From contig WRDO01000010.1 of assembly GCA_009779755.1 (NCBI GenBank), positions 1 through 64,000 on the forward strand: a stretch of DNA of 64,000 bases. Reading direction: 5' to 3'. This DNA comes from Defluviitaleaceae bacterium (GTDB taxonomy: Bacteria > Bacillota > Clostridia > Lachnospirales > WQUN01). This document shows positions 37,938 to 46,944 of this stretch, piece by piece; the stretch's first letter is position 1, and each line of letters begins with the position of its first letter. The position numbers and the translations under genes are program-made. Below the pieces are notes generated by a model. The model was not told where the DNA came from. It did not search any database and saw only the letters and a program-made list of their open reading frames with translations.

Positions 37938-37973
37938 AAGAAACCGTGGGGCGCCGCTCCACGGTTTCTTCTT
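37938..37973 (+). terminator. Terminator-like hairpin splitting the pilin-domain gene
   Basis: A perfect 12-base-pair stem, AAGAAACCGTGG with CCACGGTTTCTT, has a nine-base GC-rich loop and ends in TTTCTTCTT. It lies 16 bases after the stop of the upstream part and before the downstream fragment. Confidence 0.65.
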
Positions 37974-37993
37974 AACAAGATGGGATGGTTTGG

Positions 37994-38365
37994 ATGAAAT
38001 GTCAAAACATTAATTTCCCCGCGCTTACCTTCACGTCCCCCGGCGTATACACATACACAGTCAGGGAGCTGACGCCTTCCGACGCGGAATGGGAAACGGA
38101 CGGACGGGTGTACCGCGCCGTCGTAACGGTGACGGAAAACGATGACGGAAATTTGGAAGCGCACGTGGATTATCCCGACGGTTTCCCAGAATTCGTAAAC
38201 GGTTATGCTTGCCCGCCACCCGAGGACGTATGCAAATACTTTAATAACCTTCCGTTCCCGATGTTTTGGTTCGTCCCGCCGCAGAAGCCGGAGTTTGAGC
38301 GGTATATGGGCCCGACACGCAATATATTACATCAATGGGATGCCATGACGCACGGAAAACGTTGA
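37994..38365 (+). pseudogene. Detached C-terminal half of a Spy0128-type pilin domain
   Basis: About 123 residues starting MKCQNINFPALTF. They match the second half of the pilin repeat that breaks off in the upstream gene: ALTFTSPGVYTYTVREL, then TVTENDDGNLEAHVDYPDGFPEFVN. It is in the same reading frame, separated by two stop codons (37919 and 37973) and a hairpin. Only a weak ribosome site (GGGATGG) is seen. It may be a remnant, or a separately translated fragment that completes the fold. The C terminus has no LPXTG and abuts the aspS stop. Confidence 0.6.
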
Positions 38366-40165
38366 TTATTCCGGTACTTTTACCGCGATGTTTAATTCCT
38401 CTAATTGCGCCGCGTCCACTTCACCCGGCGCGTCGGTCATGGGGCAAGAGCCGTCCTTCACCTTGGGGAAAGCGATGACCTCGCGCAGGGAGGCCGCACC
38501 CGTCATCACCATCACCAAACGGTCCAACCCGGGGGCGATGCCGCCGTGCGGGGGTACGCCGTATTGCAAGGCTTCGAGGAAGTGCTTGAAACCCGCCTGC
38601 GCACGTTCCGGCGTAAAGCCGAGCGCGGCAAACATGCGGTCCTGCAGGTCGCGGCGGTGGATACGGATGCTGCCGCCCGCCGTTTCGAAGCCGTTGAGTA
38701 CGAGGTCATATTGGCGCGCGCGTACCGAAGCGGGGTCCGATTCGATCAGGTGTTCATCCTCTTCCAAGGGTGAGGTGAAGGGATGGTGCGCGGCGTAATA
38801 ACGCTTGTCTTCGGGGGAATATTCGAACAAGGGGAAGTGCGTAACCCACAGGAACTTAAAATCCTCGGCTTTCGTCGGCGCGGGGATCTCCAATTTTTTA
38901 CCCAAGGCGAGGCGCACCGCACCCAGAGCGGTTTGCGTGATTTCGTGTGTGTCGGCGCACAAAAGGATTAAATCCCCCGCCTTCGCGCCGAAAGCCGCGA
39001 TGATTTCCGCCGTTTGCGCTTCATCGAAGAATTTGGAAACCGTGGATTTGACCGTACCGTCCTCCATCACGTTGATCCACGCCAAACCCTTCGCGTTATT
39101 GGCACGGGCGACATCCACCAGCGCATCGATTTGCTTGCGGGGCATGGATGCGAAACCCGTCGCGTTGATGCCGCGCACACCGCCGCCGTTTTCCAATGCG
39201 GCGGCAAATACTTGGAAGTCGGTATTTTTTATTACGGGCAGGTCGGAGATGTTAACAAGCTCCATGCCGAAGCGCATGTCGGGCTTGTCCGAACCGTAGC
39301 GCTCCATGGCTTCGTGCCACGTCATCCGCGGGAAGGGCGTCGGGATTTCGATTCCCATCGTTTCACGGAAGACGCGTTGCATCATGTTTTCCGTCATCGC
39401 CCATACGTCCTCTTCGTTAACGAAGGACATTTCGATGTCCACTTGCGTGAATTCGGGCTGGCGATCGGCACGCAGGTCCTCGTCGCGGAAGCAACGCACG
39501 ATTTGGAAGTATTTATCCAACCCCGCGACCATCAAAAGCTGTTTAAACTGCTGCGGCGATTGCGGCAGCGCATAAAATCCGCCGGGATGCAGCCGCGACG
39601 GCACAAGGTAGTCGCGTGCGCCTTCCGGCGACGAATTGGTAAGATAGGGCGTTTCCACTTCGATGAAACCTTCCTCCGACAGACAACGGCGGATGCTTTG
39701 CGCTACCCGGTGGCGGAGCGTGATTATGCGCTGCACGTCGGGGCGGCGCAGGTCAAGGTAACGGTATTTAAGGCGCGTATCCAGCCCCACATCCTCGTCC
39801 AAAACAGAAAAAGGCGGCACTTCGGATTCCGACAGGATACGCAGCTCCGTTACATCGATTTCGATTTCGCCCGTCGGCATATCGGCGTTTATATTTTCGG
39901 GCGTACGGGCGATGACCGTTCCCGTCGCTGCCACCACGTATTCCCCGCGTACCGATTTGGCTGACTTATAAAGCTCGGGCATACGCCGTTCGTCCGCCAC
40001 TACTTGTACCAAGCCGGTGCGGTCGCGCACCACCACGAATATCAATTGGCTCATATCCCGCCGCTTGTTGACCCAACCCATAACCGTAACGGTGTTGCCG
40101 ATATCGGACGCCCTCAATTCACCGCAATAATGCGTACGCTTCATACCCTTCATGCTTTCGCCCAT
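38366..40165 (-). CDS. aspS: Aspartyl-tRNA synthetase
   Basis: 599 residues of the bacterial type: an N-terminal OB-fold (about 1-110), motif 2 with FRDEDLRADRQPEFTQVD, an inserted GAD domain (about 290-400) and motif 3 APGLDRLVMVMTG. It charges tRNA-Asp, or tRNA-Asx if non-discriminating. AAGGAGAA lies before the ATG at 40165; two further in-frame ATGs follow within 21 bases. Its last base abuts the pilin fragment on the other strand. Confidence 0.97.
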   Translation of the reverse strand: MGESMKGMKRTHYCGELRASDIGNTVTVMGWVNKRRDMSQLIFVVVRDRTGLVQVVADERRMPELYKSAKSVRGEYVVAATGTVIARTPENINADMPTGEIEIDVTELRILSESEVPPFSVLDEDVGLDTRLKYRYLDLRRPDVQRIITLRHRVAQSIRRCLSEEGFIEVETPYLTNSSPEGARDYLVPSRLHPGGFYALPQSPQQFKQLLMVAGLDKYFQIVRCFRDEDLRADRQPEFTQVDIEMSFVNEEDVWAMTENMMQRVFRETMGIEIPTPFPRMTWHEAMERYGSDKPDMRFGMELVNISDLPVIKNTDFQVFAAALENGGGVRGINATGFASMPRKQIDALVDVARANNAKGLAWINVMEDGTVKSTVSKFFDEAQTAEIIAAFGAKAGDLILLCADTHEITQTALGAVRLALGKKLEIPAPTKAEDFKFLWVTHFPLFEYSPEDKRYYAAHHPFTSPLEEDEHLIESDPASVRARQYDLVLNGFETAGGSIRIHRRDLQDRMFAALGFTPERAQAGFKHFLEALQYGVPPHGGIAPGLDRLVMVMTGAASLREVIAFPKVKDGSCPMTDAPGEVDAAQLEELNIAVKVPE

Positions 40166-40201
40166 GTAAGATTCTCCTTGATATATTATGATGGAAATTA
40201 T

Positions 40202-40609
40202 TTATATTAACGGTAATAATTCTTCCGTTGAAACGATTTGCACCGATGAAACCGCTTGCTTAAACATATGGTCCCTCGTAACGATGCAGTCAGCCTTTGC
40301 TTTTTTGGCACATTCGACAATCAACGCATCTTCAAAATCATCCATCGGGTATAATAACGCGTTGGCGCATTCCTCGCCGCTGACGGGTAATACCGTAAAC
40401 AACCCCATCAGCTTTTTAACGCTTGCTTTGGCGTTGGACGCGTTTGTCATTTTGTTTAACATATAATAAATATCTGTTAAGCTGTTTGCCGTTATGCACC
40501 CTTCATGTGTTTCGGCGCAGGCTAACAATATTTGTTGAGCCGGTTCATGGAAAGGGGTACGATTAAGCAGGGCATCCAATAAAATATTATTATCGATTAC
40601 GATCTTCAT
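40202..40609 (-). CDS. PIN-domain protein, VapC-like toxin
   Basis: A 135-residue PIN domain. The first acidic residue is Asp6 in MKIVIDNNILLDALL, TANSLTDIYYML lies mid-protein, and the C-terminal cluster FEDALIVECAKK...ADCIVTRD completes the metal site. PIN toxins are Mg-dependent RNases, often aimed at tRNA or rRNA. The start overlaps the antitoxin stop (ATGA). The pair sits between leuS and aspS, all on the minus strand. Confidence 0.9.
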   Translation of the reverse strand: MKIVIDNNILLDALLNRTPFHEPAQQILLACAETHEGCITANSLTDIYYMLNKMTNASNAKASVKKLMGLFTVLPVSGEECANALLYPMDDFEDALIVECAKKAKADCIVTRDHMFKQAVSSVQIVSTEELLPLI

Positions 40610-40845
40610 TCGTATATCCTTTCCCTTTTGAAGTCCTCGTAATAGGGGTCATGTGACGGATTTTCGTATTCGGCGGGTAAAACCGCGGCACCGAACAATG
40701 TTTTCATATCTTTAACCTTGTCGCGTTTTAAATTAACGATTTTGGCCACTTGCTTACCGTTTCGCGTGATGTATATATCTTCCCGTTCGGATTGGTCAAC
40801 GTATTTGCCGACGTTTATTTTAAGTTCGGATAAAGCGACTTGCAT
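40606..40845 (-). CDS. Phd/YefM-family antitoxin
   Basis: A 79-residue Phd/YefM-type protein. The DNA-binding half is LSELKINVGKYVDQSEREDIYITRNGKQ-like (VALSELKINVGKYVD visible), followed by an extended acidic tail that would mask the PIN active site. It should neutralise the toxin and repress the operon through the repeats upstream. CAAAGGAGCGGA precedes the ATG. Confidence 0.9.
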   Translation of the reverse strand: MQVALSELKINVGKYVDQSEREDIYITRNGKQVAKIVNLKRDKVKDMKTLFGAAVLPAEYENPSHDPYYEDFKRERIYE

Positions 40846-40867
40846 AGTATCCGCTCCTTTGTTTAAT

Positions 40868-40920
40868 TTGACGCCATTATTTTAATAAAATGACGCTGTT
40901 TTGTCAACGCATCGGCGTCA
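40868..40920 (-). promoter_or_regulatory. Toxin-antitoxin promoter with three TGACGC half-sites
   Basis: The minus strand carries a perfect TTGACA (40907-40902), 17 bases and TAAAAT (40884-40879). Three copies of TGACGC flank the boxes: 40869-40874 and 40891-40896 in one orientation and 40915-40920 in the other, at intervals of 22 and 24 bases. This looks like an autoregulatory operator for the antitoxin. It abuts, and by three bases overlaps, the leuS 3' end. Confidence 0.65.
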
Positions 40921-43377
40921 ACCTTTTATCACAAAATTAACGATCCGCCCCGGTACGTATACGCTTTTTATGATCTCCGCGCCTTCCAGCCTTGAGGCCA
41001 GCGCTTTGCGCGCCTCTTCCAATACGAATTCCTTTTCCGCGTTTACGGGGACGGTTACGTGACCGCGCAACTTGCCGTTGATTTGCATGACCAGTTCAAC
41101 CGTGTCGGTTTTCAGCATTTCGGGGTCGTATACGGGCCATTTTTGCGCAAATACCGAATCGGCGTGCCCCAATACTTCCCATATTTCCTCCGCGATATGC
41201 GGCGCAAACGGCGCCAGCAGGATGGCCAGCGTACCGACCGTTTCCCTGTCGATGCCTTCCGCCGCCTTGACTTGCAACGTATTCGTATGCTCCATAAATC
41301 CGCTGACCACCGTGTTAAGCGAAAGGTTTTCCAACCGGTTGGTGATATCGTGGATCATTTTATGGCGCAGCCGTAAAAGTCCGTTTGTCGGCGCGACAAA
41401 TTTCGGTGATTCGACCAAACGCCACAATTTGTTCAGGAAGCGGGACACCCCCTCGATACCCGAATCGTCCCATTCGGAATCCATTTCCGGCGGGGCGATG
41501 AACATTTCGTACAAGCGGAGCGCGTCGCAGCCGTGATTGGGCAAGACGTTGTCGGGCGAAACGCCGTACCCTTCACCCTTGGACATCTTTTTTCCCTTAT
41601 AATTGATCATACCGATATTAAAAAGCGTCGTAAACGGCTCCTCGAACGTTACCGCACCGATGTCGTATAAAAATTTCGTATAGAAACGCGCGTACAGCAA
41701 ATGAAGCACCGCGTGCTCAATACCGCCCACGTAATAATCCACGGGCAGCCAATCACGCAACGCTTCGGGGCTTGCCAACGCGTCATTATTGTTAATGTCG
41801 GGATAACGTAAAAAATACCAACTCGACCCCGCCCATTGGGGCATGGTGTTGGTTTCGCGTTTGGCGGGTTTTTTGCATTTGGGGCAGGGGGTGTTGACCC
41901 ATTCTTCGATTTTGGCCAACGGGGATTCGCCCGTATCGGTAGGTTCGTAGGATTTGATTTGGGGCAACATGACGGGCAATTCGTCGTCGGGGACGACCAC
42001 CGGCCCGCAGTCCGCGCAATGCACGATGGGGATCGGCTCGCCCCAATAACGTTGGCGGGAAAAGACCCAATCCCGCAACTTGTAATTAACGGTAGCCTTA
42101 CCGCGGCTTTGCTTTTCCAAAAACGCGCCGATGGCTTTTTTCGCATCGTCCACGGTTAATCCGTCAAATTCACCGGAGTTGACCAAGAAACCGTCTCCTG
42201 TGTAAGCGGCTGTAAGAAGCGGTAAAGGCGGCGTGTAATCAACACCGTCCCCGCCCAACCCGGCGGCTTGCATCCAACCCTTTGTATATTCCGCCCCGGC
42301 AATTACTTGCACAATCGGCAAACCGAACTTTTCTGCGAAGGCGAAGTCCCGTTCGTCGTGGCCGGGCACGCACATAATCGCTCCCGTACCATAGTCGTAC
42401 AATACGTAATCCGCTACCCATATAGGCATTTTTTCCCGTGTGACGGGGTTTTCCGCGTACCGCCCGATAAATACGCCCGTCTTTTCCTTATCGGCCATAC
42501 GGTCAACCGACGAACGCGAAGCGGCTTTTTGCACGTAAGCATCCACTTCATTTTTATATTCCGGCGCGGTCAGCTTTTCCGCCAACGGGTGTTCCGGGGC
42601 AAGCACCATAAACGTCGCACCGCACAAGGTATCGGGGCGGGTGGTAAAGGCCTTGATAGAGTCTCCGTTCCCATCAAGCACAGTAAAGTCGATTTCCGCG
42701 CCGTGGCTCTTACCGATCCAATCGCTTTGCATCTTCTTTACCTTTTCGGGCCAGTCCAACTTTTCCAAGTCATTCAGCAACCGTTCGCCGTATGCGGTGA
42801 TCTTCAGCATCCATTGCCGCAGGTTCTTTTTGGTGGCGGGGTTCTTGCAACGTTCGCACACGCCGCCCACGGCTTCTTCGTTGGCCAATACGACCTTACA
42901 TTTGGGGCACCAGTTTAACGGCATTTCCTGCTCGTACGCCAAGCCGTGCTCAAACATCCGCGCGAAGATCCATTGCGTCCATTTGTAATAAACGGGGTCA
43001 GTCGTGTTTATCTCGAAATCCCAATCATATACGGTGCTCATTTCCATGAGCTGCCGCTTCATGGTTGTGATGTTTTCCGCGACGGATACGGACGGATGTT
43101 TTTTTTGCTTGATCGCGTTGTTCTCCGCCGCCAAGCCGAATGCGTCCCACCCCATGGGATGCAGGACATGGTAGCCCTGCAGGATTTTATAGCGGCTCAA
43201 TACGTCGGAAAGCACATATCCGCGCCAATGCCCCACGTGTAGCGCCGAACCCGACGGGAATGGGAACATGTCCAAGCAATAATATTTGGGTTTATTTGCC
43301 GTATTGGTTTGCACGGGATTTTCTTCCCAGCGTTTGCGCCATTTTTTTTCTGTATTCTTAAAATCGTAACGCGGCAT
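40918..43377 (-). CDS. leuS: Leucyl-tRNA synthetase
   Basis: 819 residues, class I synthetase. The HIGH motif is HVGH in FPSGSALHVGHWRGY, zinc-site Cys pairs occur around CPKC/CERC, and the CP1 editing domain contains TTRPDTLCGATF. The KMSKS motif is changed to KMSKG near residue 600, followed by an unusual EGYGVSPD. The C-terminal anticodon domain ends normally. I choose the ATG at 43377 because GGAGG lies six bases before it. No T-box leader is visible upstream. Confidence 0.96.
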   Translation of the reverse strand: MPRYDFKNTEKKWRKRWEENPVQTNTANKPKYYCLDMFPFPSGSALHVGHWRGYVLSDVLSRYKILQGYHVLHPMGWDAFGLAAENNAIKQKKHPSVSVAENITTMKRQLMEMSTVYDWDFEINTTDPVYYKWTQWIFARMFEHGLAYEQEMPLNWCPKCKVVLANEEAVGGVCERCKNPATKKNLRQWMLKITAYGERLLNDLEKLDWPEKVKKMQSDWIGKSHGAEIDFTVLDGNGDSIKAFTTRPDTLCGATFMVLAPEHPLAEKLTAPEYKNEVDAYVQKAASRSSVDRMADKEKTGVFIGRYAENPVTREKMPIWVADYVLYDYGTGAIMCVPGHDERDFAFAEKFGLPIVQVIAGAEYTKGWMQAAGLGGDGVDYTPPLPLLTAAYTGDGFLVNSGEFDGLTVDDAKKAIGAFLEKQSRGKATVNYKLRDWVFSRQRYWGEPIPIVHCADCGPVVVPDDELPVMLPQIKSYEPTDTGESPLAKIEEWVNTPCPKCKKPAKRETNTMPQWAGSSWYFLRYPDINNNDALASPEALRDWLPVDYYVGGIEHAVLHLLYARFYTKFLYDIGAVTFEEPFTTLFNIGMINYKGKKMSKGEGYGVSPDNVLPNHGCDALRLYEMFIAPPEMDSEWDDSGIEGVSRFLNKLWRLVESPKFVAPTNGLLRLRHKMIHDITNRLENLSLNTVVSGFMEHTNTLQVKAAEGIDRETVGTLAILLAPFAPHIAEEIWEVLGHADSVFAQKWPVYDPEMLKTDTVELVMQINGKLRGHVTVPVNAEKEFVLEEARKALASRLEGAEIIKSVYVPGRIVNFVIKG

Positions 43378-43407
43378 GATAACCTCCGAAACCGTTATTT
43401 TCGGCAC

Positions 43408-43436
43408 ATTATACATAAATGATTTTATTTACGAAA
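43408..43436 (-). promoter_or_regulatory. Candidate leuS promoter
   Basis: The minus strand has a perfect TATAAT (43413-43408) 31 bases before the leuS start. At 17 bases upstream of it the -35 would be only TTTCGT. Confidence 0.45.
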
Positions 43437-43446
43437 GCACCCCCCA

Positions 43447-43476
43447 CGGGTACTATCCGACGGATGTCGGATCCCG
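43447..43476. promoter_or_regulatory. Perfect hairpin in the leuS / signalling-operon divergent gap
   Basis: ATCCGAC (43455-43461) and GTCGGAT (43466-43472) pair perfectly over a four-base loop, with an outer CGGG/CCCG pairing. It lies between two divergent transcription units and could be an operator or a leader structure. Confidence 0.35.
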
Positions 43477-43512
43477 TATGATAAGCGTAACGTATAAAGG
43501 GGGATGGCATGT

Positions 43513-43746
43513 ATGCATGTTACGCACAGCCAAACGGAAAGGTTGCTACGGGAAAACCATACATTTTCCCAATTAGGGTTTTCGATGCTGTTGACGAGGC
43601 TTAAGGGCTTGTACGCGAAGGACGATTCAACGGAAGCGTTGCATACGGCAACGACGGAAATCAACCTCTTCTTGGATAAGTTCAAGGGCATCATGAAAAA
43701 CGATTGCGTAACCATAACAAACTTGGGTAAAGGGGAGGCATTATAA
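43513..43746 (+). CDS. Small helical protein heading the signalling operon
   Basis: A 77-residue mainly helical protein (MLLTRLKGLYAKDDS, then NLFLDKFKGIMKND). The ATG at 43513 is eight bases after AAAGGGGGA; the ATG at 43504 is too close to that site. Its stop shares a base with the next start (TAATG), so the two are translationally coupled. I do not recognise a family. Confidence 0.65.
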   Translation: MHVTHSQTERLLRENHTFSQLGFSMLLTRLKGLYAKDDSTEALHTATTEINLFLDKFKGIMKNDCVTITNLGKGEAL

Positions 43747-44681
43747 TGTTGATGACTTATGACCAAACCGTGGGAATGATCGCAAGCGGTAAGCCGCTCC
43801 ATATCGCCGGAGATGCCGACTTGCTCAGGAAGTTGCCGATGGGTAATTGGATCGGCGGTACGACCCAACGTTTCATGACGCGCGAAGGCGGAAAGGTTTC
43901 CCGTGATATGCTTTTCGTGACCGCGTTTGATTACGTTGGTTTTACGGTCAAATCCTATACAACGGACGAAATCCGTCATGTGGCGAAAGACGCTTACGAC
44001 AGCGGGTTTACCGTGGTGATCGTGCCGTACGACAGCCATGTCCACCACGAATACGCCCAAAGCGCGCCGGGGTTTTTGGATATGTTTATCAAAAACGTCG
44101 TCGGTTGGGTGGCCGAATCCCTCACCGTCAACGGTTTAAACGGCGAAACGTACAACGACAAAGCGGTCGCCCTGCATTTGGAAACCCCCGCAAACAAAAC
44201 GGTGACCATCGGGAATATTAATATATTCGAACCTGACAAGGATTCACCCGTCATCGAGTTTTTCCAAGAAGGCTTTATGGTATACACATGCCTTGTCGAC
44301 GGTAAGAAAGTCACGTTTGCCGATTATATCAAGGATAACGGCATCGATACGAAGCTCCCGTTGGTGGGCGATTATTGCGGCAGCGGGGTTAATATTTCAA
44401 TCAAATCCATCGAAAACGGCATCGTTACCCTGTACGCACCCGTATTCGCCGGTATCAAATACCGGATCGCTAAAGGCGTATCCGATTACGAACGGGAATT
44501 TAACGAACGCCTTGCCGACTTCGACGGCGGGAACGTCATTTTTTCATGTAATTGCATCCTTAACTTTTTATACGGCGGGCTGGAAGGTAAGAGCATCGGC
44601 GTATTCGAAGGGCCGGTCACCTACGGCGAAATCGCCTATCAACTCGTCAACCAAACGCTCGTATATGTAATGACAGAATAA
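43746..44681 (+). CDS. Conserved protein of unknown function linked to chemotaxis (DUF6976-like)
   Basis: A 311-residue soluble protein. The opening MIASGKPLHIAGDADLLRKL and GNWIGGTTQRFMT recall a family I know only as a domain of unknown function (DUF6976) found near signalling genes; this match is from memory and needs a search. A HVHHEY stretch and a CGSG and a CNC motif are visible. GGGGAGG precedes the ATG. It stands directly before a chemoreceptor gene, so it may be a sensor partner. Confidence 0.8.
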   Translation: MLMTYDQTVGMIASGKPLHIAGDADLLRKLPMGNWIGGTTQRFMTREGGKVSRDMLFVTAFDYVGFTVKSYTTDEIRHVAKDAYDSGFTVVIVPYDSHVHHEYAQSAPGFLDMFIKNVVGWVAESLTVNGLNGETYNDKAVALHLETPANKTVTIGNINIFEPDKDSPVIEFFQEGFMVYTCLVDGKKVTFADYIKDNGIDTKLPLVGDYCGSGVNISIKSIENGIVTLYAPVFAGIKYRIAKGVSDYEREFNERLADFDGGNVIFSCNCILNFLYGGLEGKSIGVFEGPVTYGEIAYQLVNQTLVYVMTE

Positions 44682-44701
44682 ACCTCATCGGGGGAATCCA
44701 T

Positions 44702-46933
44702 ATGAAACACCTTAAAATCCGTGCGAAGCTGTTCATCGTGCTGGGCGTGTCTGTCCTCGCGGCTTCGTTCGTTTCGGTTTTCGGTATAATCAACATCAAC
44801 CGCTTATCAAGCCACATCGCCGCGATCGACAGCCACAATGTCGAACCGTTGAACAAATTGGTGAGTATGACGCATTATTTCGATACGTTGCGCTCCCACT
44901 TGAGAGACGCGGTCATCACCTTCGACCCCGTCAGCACGGATATGCATTTGGCCACCGTCGGGCGGCTGTACGGGCAACTCGTTGAGGTTTCCGACGCTTA
45001 CTTAGCGCATATGGTAGCCTCCGGCACCGCGTACGGCGAGGAATTCACCACCATTTCCGCCTTCGTTAACGAGCTGCCCGGCGCGGCGGACATCGTGGGC
45101 CGCGTGGCGGAAAGGGCAAGCGCAAACGACCAAGCGGGGGCCTTACGGCTCATTGAAGAGGAATGCGTACCCTACAACACGCGCATGAGCGATTATTTGA
45201 CCTCGCTTGCCGTAATCAACCAACGCCAATCACTCGACATGGTGACGGCGGCGCGTCAATCGGCGACGCGTTCCCTTCAAACGATGGCGCTGGTTACGGC
45301 CGCATCCATACTTGCCTTGCTTGCGCTCATATGGAAGGTAATCCAATCGATTACCATACCGATCAAACGGCTTTTGGAAGCCTCCGGTCATTTGGCCGCG
45401 GGTAACTTTAATATCAATTTCGAAACGGGTGCAAAGGACGAGATTTCTGACCTGGCACGGGCGCTTTCGAGCGTCACCGATACCCTTAACGGCTTGATTA
45501 ACGACATGGATGCAATGTACAATAAGCACGAAAATGAAGGCAACACAAGCTACGTTATGGACACATCGAGGTTTAAGGGTGCGTACAAGGAAATGGCTGA
45601 TGGCGTTAACAAAATGGTCGTCAGTTACATCAACATATGTACGGATGTACTCAAAACCATGGAAAACATAGCAAACGGAGACCTTACGATAACCCTCCCG
45701 CAATATAAAGGCGAAAAAGCCGAAATGAACGAAACCGTCAACAAGGTAGCCGCCGCGGTACGTGAAATCGTCGCGGAAATCGCTATGATGGCGAAAGCGG
45801 GTGCGGACGGTAACCTCGGCCTGCGTACCGACGCGTTTAGGTTTAACGGCGCGTGGGCGAACATCGCAAACGAGTTGAATAACCTCATGGCCGCCTTTAA
45901 CGGCGCGACAAACGAAACGATATCGGCGTTGGGTGAATTGTCAAAGGGAAATTTTTCATACCGCATTACCGCTTCCTATACGGGCGAATATGAAAAGATC
46001 AAGCAAGCCGCAAACGATACCGGGAGCTCCATCGATTCCTATATAAAGGAAGTCAGTAAAACACTCGGCACGTTGGCCGCGGGCAACCTAACGCAAAACA
46101 TAAGCCGGGAATACACAGGCGACTTTACCGCGATACGCTCAAGCATTAATCAAATCATCCTCACGCTGCACGAAACGATGCGGAATATTTCATCCGCTTC
46201 CCATCAGGTACTGCAAGGATCCGCCCAAATTTCCCAATCCTCCGGGCTATTGGCGCAGGGTGCATCGCAACAGTCCGGGTCCGTGCAAGAGCTGACGGTA
46301 ACCGTGGAGGGAATCAACGATCAAACGCGTGAAAACGCTGCCAACGCGCAACAAGCGGCTTCCCTGGCGAATACGTCCAAGGAAAACGCCGAAATCAGCA
46401 AGCGTGAAATGACAGCCCTATTGGAAGCGATGAACGGTATCACCAATTCTTCAAACGAAATCAGCAAAATCATAAAAACGATTGAAGATATCGCTTTCCA
46501 AACGAACCTGCTCGCGCTTAACGCTTCCGTGGAGGCTGCGCGAGCGGGTGAACACGGCAGGGGGTTCACCGTCGTGGCAGAAGAGGTACGCACCCTGGCC
46601 GGCCGCAGTGCGGAAGCCGCGCAAAACACAAATGCACTGATTCAAGAGAGCATACGCCGCGTAAAGGACGGCACGCACCGCGCCAACTCCACCGCCGAAA
46701 GTATGAACCAAATCGTGGGTAACGTAATCGAAGTGGCGGGCGTAATCAATAAAATCTACGACGCAAGCGAGCTGCAGGCCGAATCGATCGGATATATGAA
46801 AAACGGCATCAATCAGATTTCACAGGTCGTACAGAAAAACGCCGCCATCAGCGAGGAATCCGCCGCTTCCTCACAGGAGTTGAGTTCGCAAGCGAGCGTG
46901 CTTAGGGAAATGATCGGGTTCTTTAAGATATAA
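44702..46933 (+). CDS. Methyl-accepting chemotaxis protein with several HAMP-like modules
   Basis: 743 residues. Two membrane spans (about 8-30 and 195-217) bracket a four-helix-bundle sensor domain of about 165 residues. A HAMP domain follows, then at least two or three further HAMP-like repeats (for example LAAGNFNINFE, IANGDLTITLP, LSKGNFSYRIT, LAAGNLTQNIS). The C-terminal signalling hairpin has the tip IAFQTNLLALNASVEAARAG near residue 605. It controls CheA kinase at the membrane. No CheR/CheB tether pentapeptide is seen at the C terminus. A GGGGGAA site precedes the start. Confidence 0.95.
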   Translation: MKHLKIRAKLFIVLGVSVLAASFVSVFGIININRLSSHIAAIDSHNVEPLNKLVSMTHYFDTLRSHLRDAVITFDPVSTDMHLATVGRLYGQLVEVSDAYLAHMVASGTAYGEEFTTISAFVNELPGAADIVGRVAERASANDQAGALRLIEEECVPYNTRMSDYLTSLAVINQRQSLDMVTAARQSATRSLQTMALVTAASILALLALIWKVIQSITIPIKRLLEASGHLAAGNFNINFETGAKDEISDLARALSSVTDTLNGLINDMDAMYNKHENEGNTSYVMDTSRFKGAYKEMADGVNKMVVSYINICTDVLKTMENIANGDLTITLPQYKGEKAEMNETVNKVAAAVREIVAEIAMMAKAGADGNLGLRTDAFRFNGAWANIANELNNLMAAFNGATNETISALGELSKGNFSYRITASYTGEYEKIKQAANDTGSSIDSYIKEVSKTLGTLAAGNLTQNISREYTGDFTAIRSSINQIILTLHETMRNISSASHQVLQGSAQISQSSGLLAQGASQQSGSVQELTVTVEGINDQTRENAANAQQAASLANTSKENAEISKREMTALLEAMNGITNSSNEISKIIKTIEDIAFQTNLLALNASVEAARAGEHGRGFTVVAEEVRTLAGRSAEAAQNTNALIQESIRRVKDGTHRANSTAESMNQIVGNVIEVAGVINKIYDASELQAESIGYMKNGINQISQVVQKNAAISEESAASSQELSSQASVLREMIGFFKI

Positions 46934-46944
46934 GGGGGATTTGC

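Noticed and set aside
37247..38164. Open frame of 305 codons antisense to the pilin-domain locus
   Set aside because: It consists partly of an Arg/Phe run created by the GGAAAC repeat read backwards and lacks translation signals.
39014..39964. Open frame of 316 codons antisense to aspS
   Set aside because: Shadow of a certain aspS gene, with no motif or translation signal.
43378..43512. Possible T-box leader for leuS
   Set aside because: The gap is only 135 bases and I see no conserved T-box or antiterminator sequence; the perfect hairpin there does not fit the T-box layout.
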